DNA from: a bacterium | GTDB lineage: Bacteria > Cyanobacteriota > Vampirovibrionia > Obscuribacterales > Obscuribacteraceae | Reading direction: 5' to 3' | DNA length: 12,669 nucleotides | Assembly (NCBI GenBank): GCA_030431355.1 | Contig: JAUIJG010000126.1 | Location: 1-12,669, forward strand | Shown: piece by piece, positions 5,598 to 12,581 of the stretch | Position numbering within the stretch: the first letter of the stretch is position 1 | How the letters are laid out: each line of letters begins with the position of its first letter | Notes under the pieces: generated by a model | Seen by the model: the letters and a program-made list of their open reading frames with translations, nothing else | What the model was told of the DNA's origin: nothing | Database searches by the model: none | Made by a program: the position numbers and the translations under genes

Positions 5598-7697
5598 TTA
5601 GCCGGTGGACACCGCTCCGCTCATTTCTCTCTTGCCGGCGCGAAGATTATGGTGAGCCGCCTTCACTATCTCTTCCAGGTTACTTCCATCAGCAGCTGAA
5701 GCGATACCGGCACTGAAGGTAGTGCTAAACTTATGGCTGGAACCGGGGAATTTGCGAGCAGCGAACTCGTCGAGCGCCTTCTTCATAGCTCCGGCAACAT
5801 CTTGGGCTTCACTGCCGGGAACGACAATCGCGTAACCGGAGGTGCTCCACTTGCATCGCAAACTCTCTGCTGAAAAACGCTCTTGCAATATCAAACCAAG
5901 CTCCGCTGCCGCCGAGTGCGCGCCATGAAACCCCTGGGTGATTGTCGTGTGGTCAAACTCATCAATTTCAAGAAGAGAGAGGGTAAATGATTTATTGTCC
6001 TCTCTATATGACTCAAGAAACTTCTGCGCTTCAGCCATGAATGCCTGGGTGGTCAACATCCTTGATTCAGGGTCCCTCGCCCTGTCCTTCCGCTTCCTGG
6101 AAGCAAGAGCCAACTGAGAAGAGACTCTGGCCACAAGCTCCTCAGACAAAACCGGTTTGGTCAGAAAGTCACTTGCGCCGACAGCAAACGCGGCGGAGCG
6201 AGCATCCTGACTGGTCTTGGATGTCAGAAAAATCACTGGAACATCGGCCCAACGACTTTCTGCACGAATCTGCCTGCAAACTTCATAACCGGTCAGCATG
6301 GGCATCATCACATCGAGCACCACAAGATCAGGCTGGAAAGCCTCCATCTGCTCCAGCACTTTTATAGGATTGGTTTCGTAGACTGTCTCCATTCGCTGGT
6401 CGGTGAGAACCCCGGCGGCAAACTTGCAGAGCACCTCATCATCATCCACCAGGAGTACACGTGGCTGACCCGGCACGCTGATCTTAAGAAGTGCTTTGAC
6501 AGATTGGCGAAGATTGTCACCATTTACGGCACCATTTATCACATGCGAAGCGCCCATATAAATCAGGTCGGCGTTGGTGAGGGGCGTATCTTTGTTGCAG
6601 AGCAAGCCGATGGGAATACTCTCGTTACCGGGGATATTTCTGACCCTGGCACAATCCCTGACAGCAGACTTGATATCGCTAGCGGTATCTATAATGACAG
6701 CGTCCAACCGGTTTTCGGCGGCATACTTCATAAACGCCGCAGGACTATCCGTCCCCTGGACATGAGCAAGACGCATGGTTGCCTCTTCTCTAGCGGCATC
6801 GATGACGCTATCCCTCTGGCTCAGAATGAGCACCCTGTTTTTAACGGAGGATGGTGCTGAGTCTTTGCCATCAATCAATGCTTCAGAAACAAGTTCGGTT
6901 CCTTTTGCCACCAGCCTTATAATCTCCGACCAATAGATCTCCTGGTCGGTTGTGTCTCGACTGTCAATAGACATCAGGAAATCTTCAAGTTTTCCTGCCA
7001 CCGCTCCTATATCCTCTAGACCGAGGGAGCCCGCAGTTCCGCGAATACTATGGGCGATACGAATAGCTACTATAAGCGGAGCATCGTCTTCCTTGTTGTT
7101 GTTCTTCTCATCGATACTGGAGACAAGCAGCTTCCAGTCACGATCCAGCTGCTCGTAGTACTCTGCCCGTGCTTGTTTAATAGCCTGTTCCACTTTGAGT
7201 TTCTTGGCTACATTTCGCATCTCGGCGATCATTTCGGCATCAGCTTCTCTATCCACATTTGTGGCTCTTACTTCTATATCAGCTATGCCTTCTTTCAAAT
7301 TCGACTTCTGGTAGCCTGGCAGAAGCGACTCAATCTGCTGCAGAAAAGCCGATGGAATAATGGGCTTCTGGACAATCAATGCGACACTCAAAATATTCCT
7401 CAGCCAGGAAAAAGTCTTGGCATCACAGGGTACGGCAGAGCAAAAGACAATCGGGGTGTTGCCGCCAGTTTCCCGGAGTTTTGTAATCCAGGTCATCCCG
7501 TCCATCTGCGGTAATCTGTAATCGACGATCGCAAGCACCGTCTCCTTTTTGGAGAGAATAGTATTCGCTTCGGCCGGGGAATTTGCCTCCACGACCCTGT
7601 AACCATGAGGTCGCAAAAGGTTTGCCACAAGGCCTCTAAAGGTGGGATCGTCATCCAGAATTAAAATCGAACCTTTACCGTTGGCGCTCACTGTCAT
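5598..7697 (-). CDS. Hybrid phosphorelay regulator: REC-HPt-REC*-REC-GGDEF* (699 aa)
   Basis: Cytosolic multi-domain two-component protein. REC1 (about 10-128) has acid residues D15-D17, phospho-acceptor D59, S87 and K111. HPt (about 155-275) has AHSIRGTAGSLGL with H216 as phospho-histidine. A third region (about 287-405) folds like a receiver and keeps D337 but lacks the acid pair (S293, Q294) and the Lys, so it is a pseudo-receiver. REC3 (about 411-533) is complete: D418-D420, D462, T492, K514. The C-terminus (about 545-695) aligns with GGDEF domains (LTTQAFM, LLEIDEFD, SAGIAS, AHHNLRAGKREMSG), but the signature is STSGY (618-622), so diguanylate cyclase activity is not expected. Start: AAGGAG lies only 2 nt before ATG 7695-7697 but 8 nt before in-frame GTG 7689-7691, which may be the true start. 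It follows the kinase by 99 bp without a good promoter, so co-transcription is likely. Confidence 0.92.
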   Translation of the reverse strand: MTVSANGKGSILILDDDPTFRGLVANLLRPHGYRVVEANSPAEANTILSKKETVLAIVDYRLPQMDGMTWITKLRETGGNTPIVFCSAVPCDAKTFSWLRNILSVALIVQKPIIPSAFLQQIESLLPGYQKSNLKEGIADIEVRATNVDREADAEMIAEMRNVAKKLKVEQAIKQARAEYYEQLDRDWKLLVSSIDEKNNNKEDDAPLIVAIRIAHSIRGTAGSLGLEDIGAVAGKLEDFLMSIDSRDTTDQEIYWSEIIRLVAKGTELVSEALIDGKDSAPSSVKNRVLILSQRDSVIDAAREEATMRLAHVQGTDSPAAFMKYAAENRLDAVIIDTASDIKSAVRDCARVRNIPGNESIPIGLLCNKDTPLTNADLIYMGASHVINGAVNGDNLRQSVKALLKISVPGQPRVLLVDDDEVLCKFAAGVLTDQRMETVYETNPIKVLEQMEAFQPDLVVLDVMMPMLTGYEVCRQIRAESRWADVPVIFLTSKTSQDARSAAFAVGASDFLTKPVLSEELVARVSSQLALASRKRKDRARDPESRMLTTQAFMAEAQKFLESYREDNKSFTLSLLEIDEFDHTTITQGFHGAHSAAAELGLILQERFSAESLRCKWSTSGYAIVVPGSEAQDVAGAMKKALDEFAARKFPGSSHKFSTTFSAGIASAADGSNLEEIVKAAHHNLRAGKREMSGAVSTG

Positions 7698-7796
7698 TAC
7701 TCCTTAACTCGAAAAATTTTAGACGGTTATAAAAGGCTAAATGCTCGCAGGGTCCTGTATTTTACTACCTGAATATGAACATTTCGCTCGGCGTCT

Positions 7797-10085
7797 CTAT
7801 ACGGTCTTTTCCTCGACTAATTTTGCTTCCGGGAATTCCTTATATCGCTTTATCTCGAACCAGAATATGGAGCCTTCTCCCGGTGCGCTGTCGAGTCCGA
7901 TCTCTCCGCCGTGTTGCTCCACCAGGGACTTGCAGATGGCCAGTCCTAGTCCGGTGCCCCCTTTGGGACGGCTATCGGTGGAGTCTAACTGCTGAAAAAT
8001 CTTGAACAGTTTCTGCTGGTCTTTTTCACCTATTCCAGGACCTTGATCGCAAACCGAGAACCTTATTCTGTCATCCTTTGGATCAGTTGATAGCATGACT
8101 TCACCTTCTTCAGGCGAGAATTTGACGGCGTTGGAAATTAAATTCGTAAGAATTTGTGCGACCTTATCCCTGTCGGCAAATATCTTGTCTTCACAAATCT
8201 CACCTCTTACCAGTCGAACAGAATGCTCCTGGGCATAGGCATTCATAGACTCCATAACTTCGTCCACCAACTTCAAAGGACTGAGAGGAGCCGGTTTGAT
8301 CTCAAGCTTTCCAGCTTCGATCTTACGAATGTCGAGGATATCGTTTATTAAACGAACCAATCTATCGCACTCTTTTCTTCCCATGGTGACCAACCGCCGG
8401 GCTTTGGGCGAGAGTTCACCGCCTTTGCCTCCTTCCAGCAAAGCCAGGGATCCTTTGATGGAAGTCAGAGGTGTACGCAATTCATGGGATACCATGGAGT
8501 AGAACTCACTTACTCGCTTTTCGGCTTCGTGCCTGGCGGTGATATCGTCAACAACCACGACACCGCCGATGATATTACCTACATCGTCGCGGACCGGTCT
8601 TCCGTTTACATTGATTACTATGTTGTCTCCAACCTCTTCATTGACATAGGTTATGGCGACGTTATCGGTGGATGCGCCTTCGAGCGCCCTCACCATCGGC
8701 AAATCCGCATACTTTAGAGGCTTACCGTCATCAGCGTAAAAGACCTTATCCATCCAATAGTCTACACTCTTCTCACCAATGCCGGTGCCAAGAATTTGCT
8801 CCAGTGGACGGTTATAGAGCCTCAGTCCGCCTTTCTTCTCCGCGTAGATAACGCCGGAACTCATATTGTCCAGAACCGAGTCCATCACACCCTTGGCCTG
8901 AGCCAGCTCTCTCATCGACTTCTGCAGTTTGTCTTCAATATCCCTGCGTTCAATCAACTGACCGATTTCGGCTCCAACCAGGGAGAAAGCTTCCACTAGA
9001 TCCCTGTCGGGTTTCTCGATCTGACTACTGTAAAAGGCGAAGATGCCTATGAAAGTTTCCCCGGAGAATAATGGAAATGCAAATCCACTATGCAAATCTG
9101 CGCTCTTGATCAAATCAGCAGGATTATATTCTGAAACATCCTTGGACCAGTGAGCGTTTTCATCTTGCCAGACAAGTCCGGCCAAACCTTCTCCCTTTTT
9201 AACTGTGGCAACTCGGGTCATCTCTTCCAGTTCAGGCTCCGGCGTCTTGCTGTAAAAGCCGCTACATTCTAGAAAGTCTCCATTCTCACTCTCCTGCAAA
9301 TAGAGACCGACCTGCCAGTTGAACTGCTCGCATATATCTTCGAGAATGCCTGCGATAGAGGTGGAAAGATCCTCGGTCTTTGCCATCACATAAGATACTT
9401 CGAAAAGAACCTGCTGGGTCAGACGGCTGCGCCTTCTAGAAGCATCCATTCGCGTTATGTAGAAAAATCCCGTCACGAAGGCGACAAGAGCGACAAAGGA
9501 GAGAAGAATAAGCCTGTCCAGAGCGGACGCTGCCGCCAGCTCCAACTGCGCAGACTGTATACGAAGAATGCGATTCTCTTCTCTCTTCATTTCCCGCATG
9601 CATCGAACAAATGCTTCCATCTGCTCCTGACTATGATCGGTTAGAACAACGTTCTTCGCTTCTTGATAGTGTCCCAGCCTGCGAAGCTCCATGGTTCTTC
9701 CCAGTTCTGCCAACTTCTTATCGATATGACTTTTCATATCGACCAGCCTCTGGGCCCTCAGACCACTGTTGCCGGCCATGGATTCCACTGTGGCAAAGAT
9801 ACTCAGGAGACGTTCCGAATTTCTTCTAAACGGCTCCAGATACTTTCTTCTGCCGGTAATCAAATATCCCCTTTGCTGGGACTCGACCATGTACATGGCT
9901 GACTCAAGCCGTGTCAGGAGGGTTATCAGTTGCTGGGTTCTGATTACAGCCATTCTATGCTCGGAAAGCTCCCGCGCCTGGATATATGTAGCCGTAACCG
10001 CCACCACAAGAATTGTGGCCACCACGGTAGCGGAGAGCAGAAGCAGTATTCGGGAGAAGTTATCGTGAGAGCGCTTTCTAGGCAT
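7797..10085 (-). CDS. Membrane sensor histidine kinase: CHASE3-GAF-PAS-HisKA-HATPase (762 aa)
   Basis: Inner-membrane sensor kinase. TM1 at about 11-33; extracytoplasmic CHASE3 region at about 35-185 with the family's ESQQRGYLITG (68-78); TM2 at about 191-212; GAF-like domain 225-380; PAS domain about 398-515 ending GGVVVVDDITARHEAEKRV; HisKA with H-box FYSMVSHELRTPLTSIKG and phospho-acceptor H534. The ATPase has N-box TNLISNAVKF (N648, N652), G1 DQGPGIG (680-686), F-box LFKIFQQ and G2 GGTGLGL (709-715). All catalytic motifs are intact and there is no fused receiver. ATG 10083-10085 was chosen; it overlaps the previous gene by 8 bp and has GAGGGG/AAGG just upstream. The ORF extends to a TTG at 10115, which would lengthen the overlap to 38 bp and is less likely. 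The sensed signal is unknown. Confidence 0.95.
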   Translation of the reverse strand: MPRKRSHDNFSRILLLLSATVVATILVVAVTATYIQARELSEHRMAVIRTQQLITLLTRLESAMYMVESQQRGYLITGRRKYLEPFRRNSERLLSIFATVESMAGNSGLRAQRLVDMKSHIDKKLAELGRTMELRRLGHYQEAKNVVLTDHSQEQMEAFVRCMREMKREENRILRIQSAQLELAAASALDRLILLSFVALVAFVTGFFYITRMDASRRRSRLTQQVLFEVSYVMAKTEDLSTSIAGILEDICEQFNWQVGLYLQESENGDFLECSGFYSKTPEPELEEMTRVATVKKGEGLAGLVWQDENAHWSKDVSEYNPADLIKSADLHSGFAFPLFSGETFIGIFAFYSSQIEKPDRDLVEAFSLVGAEIGQLIERRDIEDKLQKSMRELAQAKGVMDSVLDNMSSGVIYAEKKGGLRLYNRPLEQILGTGIGEKSVDYWMDKVFYADDGKPLKYADLPMVRALEGASTDNVAITYVNEEVGDNIVINVNGRPVRDDVGNIIGGVVVVDDITARHEAEKRVSEFYSMVSHELRTPLTSIKGSLALLEGGKGGELSPKARRLVTMGRKECDRLVRLINDILDIRKIEAGKLEIKPAPLSPLKLVDEVMESMNAYAQEHSVRLVRGEICEDKIFADRDKVAQILTNLISNAVKFSPEEGEVMLSTDPKDDRIRFSVCDQGPGIGEKDQQKLFKIFQQLDSTDSRPKGGTGLGLAICKSLVEQHGGEIGLDSAPGEGSIFWFEIKRYKEFPEAKLVEEKTV

Positions 10086-10470
10086 TCCCCTCGACCTTCT
10101 CGCTGCTCTTCTCAAGCAAGTCTTCTATCTGCTCAGTGAGACTCATGGGATCAAAAGGCTTGCTCAAAACGCCAAGCACATCTAAATGATCGTATTCGGT
10201 AAGTTCCTGGGTCTGCACCCTGGCAGTCAAAAAGATGATCGGAATGCCTTCGGTAAGAGGATCGGCTTTCAGCTCTTTCAGGGTGGCTATACCGTCCTTT
10301 TCGGGCATCATCCGGTCTATCAAAATCAAATCCGGTTTATTCTCCCGGGCAATCGCCACCCCTTTATCACCAGATGAAGCCAGAAGAACACACCAGTCAT
10401 CCTCAAGAGAGATCTCCAGAATTTCTCTGATGCTCTTTTCGTCATCAATTACTAGAACTGTTCTTTCCAT
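10078..10470 (-). CDS. Single-domain response regulator (CheY-like, 130 aa)
   Basis: A receiver domain with no output domain, cytosolic. All five active-site positions are present: D9 and D10 (VLVIDDEKS), phospho-acceptor D52 (LILIDRMMP), T82 (IIFLTA) and K104 (LSKPFDP). The length matches CheY/Spo0F-type regulators, with a short Glu/Lys tail. Its 3' end overlaps the kinase gene by 8 bp, a typical sign of translational coupling, so it is probably a direct phospho-acceptor of that kinase or a shuttle to the HPt of the hybrid regulator. Start ATG 10468-10470; the upstream AGAGAG is a weak ribosome site. The gap of 97 bp to the preceding regulator gene has only an AT-rich stretch (TATATAAA) and no clear terminator. 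Confidence 0.95.
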   Translation of the reverse strand: MERTVLVIDDEKSIREILEISLEDDWCVLLASSGDKGVAIARENKPDLILIDRMMPEKDGIATLKELKADPLTEGIPIIFLTARVQTQELTEYDHLDVLGVLSKPFDPMSLTEQIEDLLEKSSEKVEGNA

Positions 10471-10567
10471 TGTCTGCTCTCTTGATTTGACGGGTTTTTA
10501 AAATGTATCTTTATATAAGGAACGGGAAAATCAGTGCTTGCGAGCCAAGCTCAAATCTTTGGTCGGA

Positions 10568-10975
10568 TTAACCAGGAAAGTGCATCTGCATTAAGCCTTG
10601 AAGAGTATCATCGGTCATAGGCTTGACCACATAGTCTTTGATTGCCGGATTAGCTTTTACAAGGTCAATTTCAGGACATTTATCCGATGCGACCATCATA
10701 ATTATTTGAGCTGTCTTGTCTGACTCATGGAGACTTTGATAAGCCTCCACGAATTGCCAACCGTCCATTCCGGGCATCTCAACATCCAGCAGTATCAGCT
10801 GTGGTGGCAAACAGGACTTCTTATCGTATGATGTCAGATAGTCTATAGCACCGTGACCGGTTCTCATGGTGGCCACGTGCCCAACACAGCCCAATCTCTG
10901 TATCATTCTCTCGTGGAGAAAGTTGTCGGACATGCTGTCATCCACAAGCATGACACAGTCGAGCCTGGCACCCAT
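10568..10975 (-). CDS. Single-domain response regulator, atypical active site (135 aa)
   Basis: Stand-alone receiver domain. D12 and D13 (CVMLVDDSMSDNF), phospho-acceptor D64 (LILLDVEMPGMDG) and K118 (DYVVKPM) are present. The conserved Thr/Ser after strand 4 is Val95 (IIMMVAS), which normally couples phosphorylation to conformational change, so signalling may be altered. The DNFLHERMIQRLG N-terminus resembles the Rcp1-like receivers paired with sensor kinases in cyanobacteria and Bacteroidetes (family-level impression). The ATG at 10973-10975 was chosen because AGGGGG lies eight bases upstream; an in-frame GTG at 10996 has no such support. It is the first gene after the promoter at 11010-11038 and 97 bp ahead of the second regulator gene, so it probably starts the signalling operon. 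Confidence 0.93.
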   Translation of the reverse strand: MGARLDCVMLVDDSMSDNFLHERMIQRLGCVGHVATMRTGHGAIDYLTSYDKKSCLPPQLILLDVEMPGMDGWQFVEAYQSLHESDKTAQIIMMVASDKCPEIDLVKANPAIKDYVVKPMTDDTLQGLMQMHFPG

Positions 10976-11009
10976 TTTGCTATCCCCCTGACCCACCAGT
11001 AATCATACT

Positions 11010-11038
11010 TTTATAGCAGGGTGGAATTAAGCCTTCAA
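11010..11038 (-). promoter_or_regulatory. Promoter of the signalling gene cluster
   Basis: Minus-strand TTGAAG (11033-11038) and TATAAA (11010-11015) with exactly 17 bp between them. Predicted start is about 11003, leaving a leader of about 28 nt that includes the AGGGGG ribosome site of the first regulator gene. Farther upstream the hexamer GTGAAC occurs three times (11125-11130 inverted, 11155-11160, 11179-11184); these may be regulator sites. Confidence 0.6.
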
Positions 11039-11216
11039 GCGCCCGACTCTTGTCTACCTCCGCAAGTACGCAAAAACAATGCAGTTAACGGCTGAAGCCC
11101 TGACTTCATGACTTTTGCTATCAAGTTCACAAAATCGCCTACTCAGATTAAATAGTGAACACCTTCAGAGAACACTACGTGAACATATGAGCGGCGTTGT
11201 AGAAATCCTTGAACTC

Positions 11217-11648
11217 CTACCAGATCTTGGTTTTGAGCATCATACTGATGGTCATTATCAGGCTGGCGGCAAGTAATATGATCGCCATAATAATGGTAGG
11301 AGACCAGATAGAGATTGAAGATGCCGGCGAGACACAGCGTAGATGATGATGAGCTTTAAAATACTGGAAAACTCCACCGGCTATACCCAGAACCCCCAGG
11401 GACATAAGCACAAGACCAAGGGTTCTGGGAGAGGCCAGATTCAAATCCTTTAGTGTGCTGTGCTGAATCAGAGTATGGACATACTTGGCGAAGGTGAATC
11501 CGAATCCAAGCAGAGCAAGGGACGTGCGAATCCAGGCAAGCAGAGTACGATCCAGAGCCAGGGTAGTACGTGTCATGGCAAGCTCTGTATTGATGTTGGT
11601 CTTCTTGGGACCCTCCTGCTTCGCTTCGTTGCAATCTCCTTCTGCCAT
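11217..11648 (-). CDS. DUF202 (YidH-type) small inner-membrane protein (143 aa)
   Basis: Integral membrane protein of unknown biochemical function. The family hallmark LALDRTLLAWIRTSLALLGFGF (residues 30-51) leads into TM1 (about 37-56); TM2 is about 75-96 and TM3 about 116-137. The hydrophilic N-terminus of about 28 residues is Lys/Glu-rich and likely cytoplasmic. The start ATG 11646-11648 is favoured by GGAG seven bases upstream; the TTG one codon earlier is not needed. It has a good promoter of its own at 11686-11713. It is separated by 178 bp from the promoter of the signalling operon, so it is probably an independent unit. Nothing in the sequence shows what it interacts with. Confidence 0.88.
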   Translation of the reverse strand: MAEGDCNEAKQEGPKKTNINTELAMTRTTLALDRTLLAWIRTSLALLGFGFTFAKYVHTLIQHSTLKDLNLASPRTLGLVLMSLGVLGIAGGVFQYFKAHHHLRCVSPASSISIWSPTIIMAIILLAASLIMTISMMLKTKIW

Positions 11649-11685
11649 CAAAAATCTCCAACATCTTAATTTCCCGCCAGAGACG

Positions 11686-11713
11686 ATTATGGCACAGCAG
11701 TCTCCCAGGTCAA
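11686..11713 (-). promoter_or_regulatory. Promoter of the DUF202 gene
   Basis: Minus-strand TTGACC (11708-11713, 5/6) and CATAAT (11686-11691, 5/6) are 16 bp apart, with TGC directly upstream of the -10 (extended -10). Predicted start is about 11679, giving a leader of about 30 nt with the GGAG ribosome site. Confidence 0.6.
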
Positions 11714-12065
11714 ATTTCCCTGAGTTCTAAGTCATTCGATATATCTCTCAAACTCAAGAGATAAAAGAAAAACGTAGTAATCGCCAAGACCGCGAGATTT
11801 ATCCTGAGGAGCACTCGCACCGTATACAGTGCCTCAAAAACAACCATCACCGGCTCACCGCTCCCGGTATAGGTTCGGCATCAATCCAATCAAATCGAAT
11901 TCAGAAGAAGTCCAAAAGTATTGATATCGCGGGTCATCCAACGAAACCGCCCGGCCCGGTCAGTTAACCAAAATCATACAGAGTGTGGGAATTCTCCCAT
12001 CGACTTGATCTTCGGAAATTCTTATCTTATCCGCTATGGAAGCGTTTACGAGTCAGACAACAGCA
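11714..12065. other. Intergenic region between divergent DUF202 and thioredoxin-like genes
   Basis: No gene is seen in this stretch. It holds several inverted repeats: TATCTCT/AGAGATA (11742-11763, 7-bp perfect stem, 8-nt loop), GAG..GCACT/AGTGC..CTC (11806-11835, 8 bp with a GA bulge, central GTATAC), and TGGGA/TCCCA around ATTC (11986-11999). The last lies just upstream of a weak plus-strand promoter candidate, TTGATC (12005-12010), 17 bp, TATCCG (12028-12033), and could be an operator for the thioredoxin-like gene. Confidence 0.35.
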
Positions 12066-12560
12066 ATGAGAACGCCTATTTACCTCAAACAAGCAATTCT
12101 CTTATCGGCGATGGCTTTTCTAGTCAGTGCTCTTAACTGCCCTGGTGCTAATGCGAAAAACATTCAGTTCCACGGCAAGCTAAAAGAAGTGATTAAAAAG
12201 CACAGAGACTCGGTCCATGCCGCTGCTCAAGAATCGCAAAAGCTTGCCATGAAGTCGGCAGCGACTGAAAAGGTCAATCATCCTCGCATCCTCTACTTCT
12301 ATGCCCGCTGGGCAGAACCCTGCAAGCGCATGGAACACCGCCTCAAAGAATCCATGCAGCCCTGGGGCGACCAGGTGGACTTTGTCGCCTACGACGTGGA
12401 TGACGAAGCCAATGCTTCGGTTATCAGAAAGTATCAGGTAAGCCCGATTCCCACTGTTCTTTATTTAGACAAAAGCGGAAAGATAGCGAGCATGAATATC
12501 GGCTATTCGAAGAACACCGACATCAATTCTTGCATAGAAAAAATCATTCCTGGAAGTTGA
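12066..12560 (+). CDS. Exported thioredoxin-fold protein lacking the first active-site Cys (164 aa)
   Basis: Secreted or periplasmic thioredoxin-like protein. Residues 1-30 form a signal peptide: short basic N-region (MRTPIYLK), hydrophobic core and ANA-K as a probable cleavage site. A charged, helical linker (31-73) follows, then a thioredoxin domain: ILYFYARWAEPCKRMEHRL (75-93), DFVAYDVDDEA, and IPT with cis-Pro129 before VLYLDKSGKI. The usual WCGPC motif is WAEPC (82-86), so only C86 remains of the CxxC pair; C156 is the only other mature Cys. Classical dithiol reductase chemistry is therefore not expected; mono-thiol, chaperone or structural roles are possible. An in-frame ATG at 12036 exists, but the inner one gives the better signal peptide and lies downstream of the expected transcription start. 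Neither has a clear Shine-Dalgarno. It is the only plus-strand gene here. Confidence 0.88.
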   Translation: MRTPIYLKQAILLSAMAFLVSALNCPGANAKNIQFHGKLKEVIKKHRDSVHAAAQESQKLAMKSAATEKVNHPRILYFYARWAEPCKRMEHRLKESMQPWGDQVDFVAYDVDDEANASVIRKYQVSPIPTVLYLDKSGKIASMNIGYSKNTDINSCIEKIIPGS

Positions 12561-12564
12561 GATC

Positions 12565-12581
12565 AACCGCTGGGTGCGGTT
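12565..12581. terminator. Short hairpin after the thioredoxin-like gene
   Basis: AACCGC and GCGGTT form a perfect 6-bp stem around TGGGT, five bases after the stop codon. There is no T-run on the plus strand, so it would be a weak or Rho-assisted terminator, or an mRNA 3'-end stabiliser. The remaining 88 bases to the window end hold nothing that can be called. Confidence 0.3.

Noticed and set aside
7050..7514. 154-codon plus-strand frame opposite the hybrid regulator
   Set aside because: Antisense to a frame with intact REC1 and HPt motifs; no ribosome site or domain.
11356..11664. 102-codon minus-strand frame overlapping the DUF202 gene
   Set aside because: Different frame of the same DNA; the DUF202 frame carries the family motif and three membrane segments, and its own ribosome site.
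11742..11763. 7-bp perfect stem TATCTCT/AGAGATA as a terminator
   Set aside because: On the minus strand the T-rich run precedes rather than follows the stem, and the plus strand has only A residues after it; listed only as an inverted repeat.
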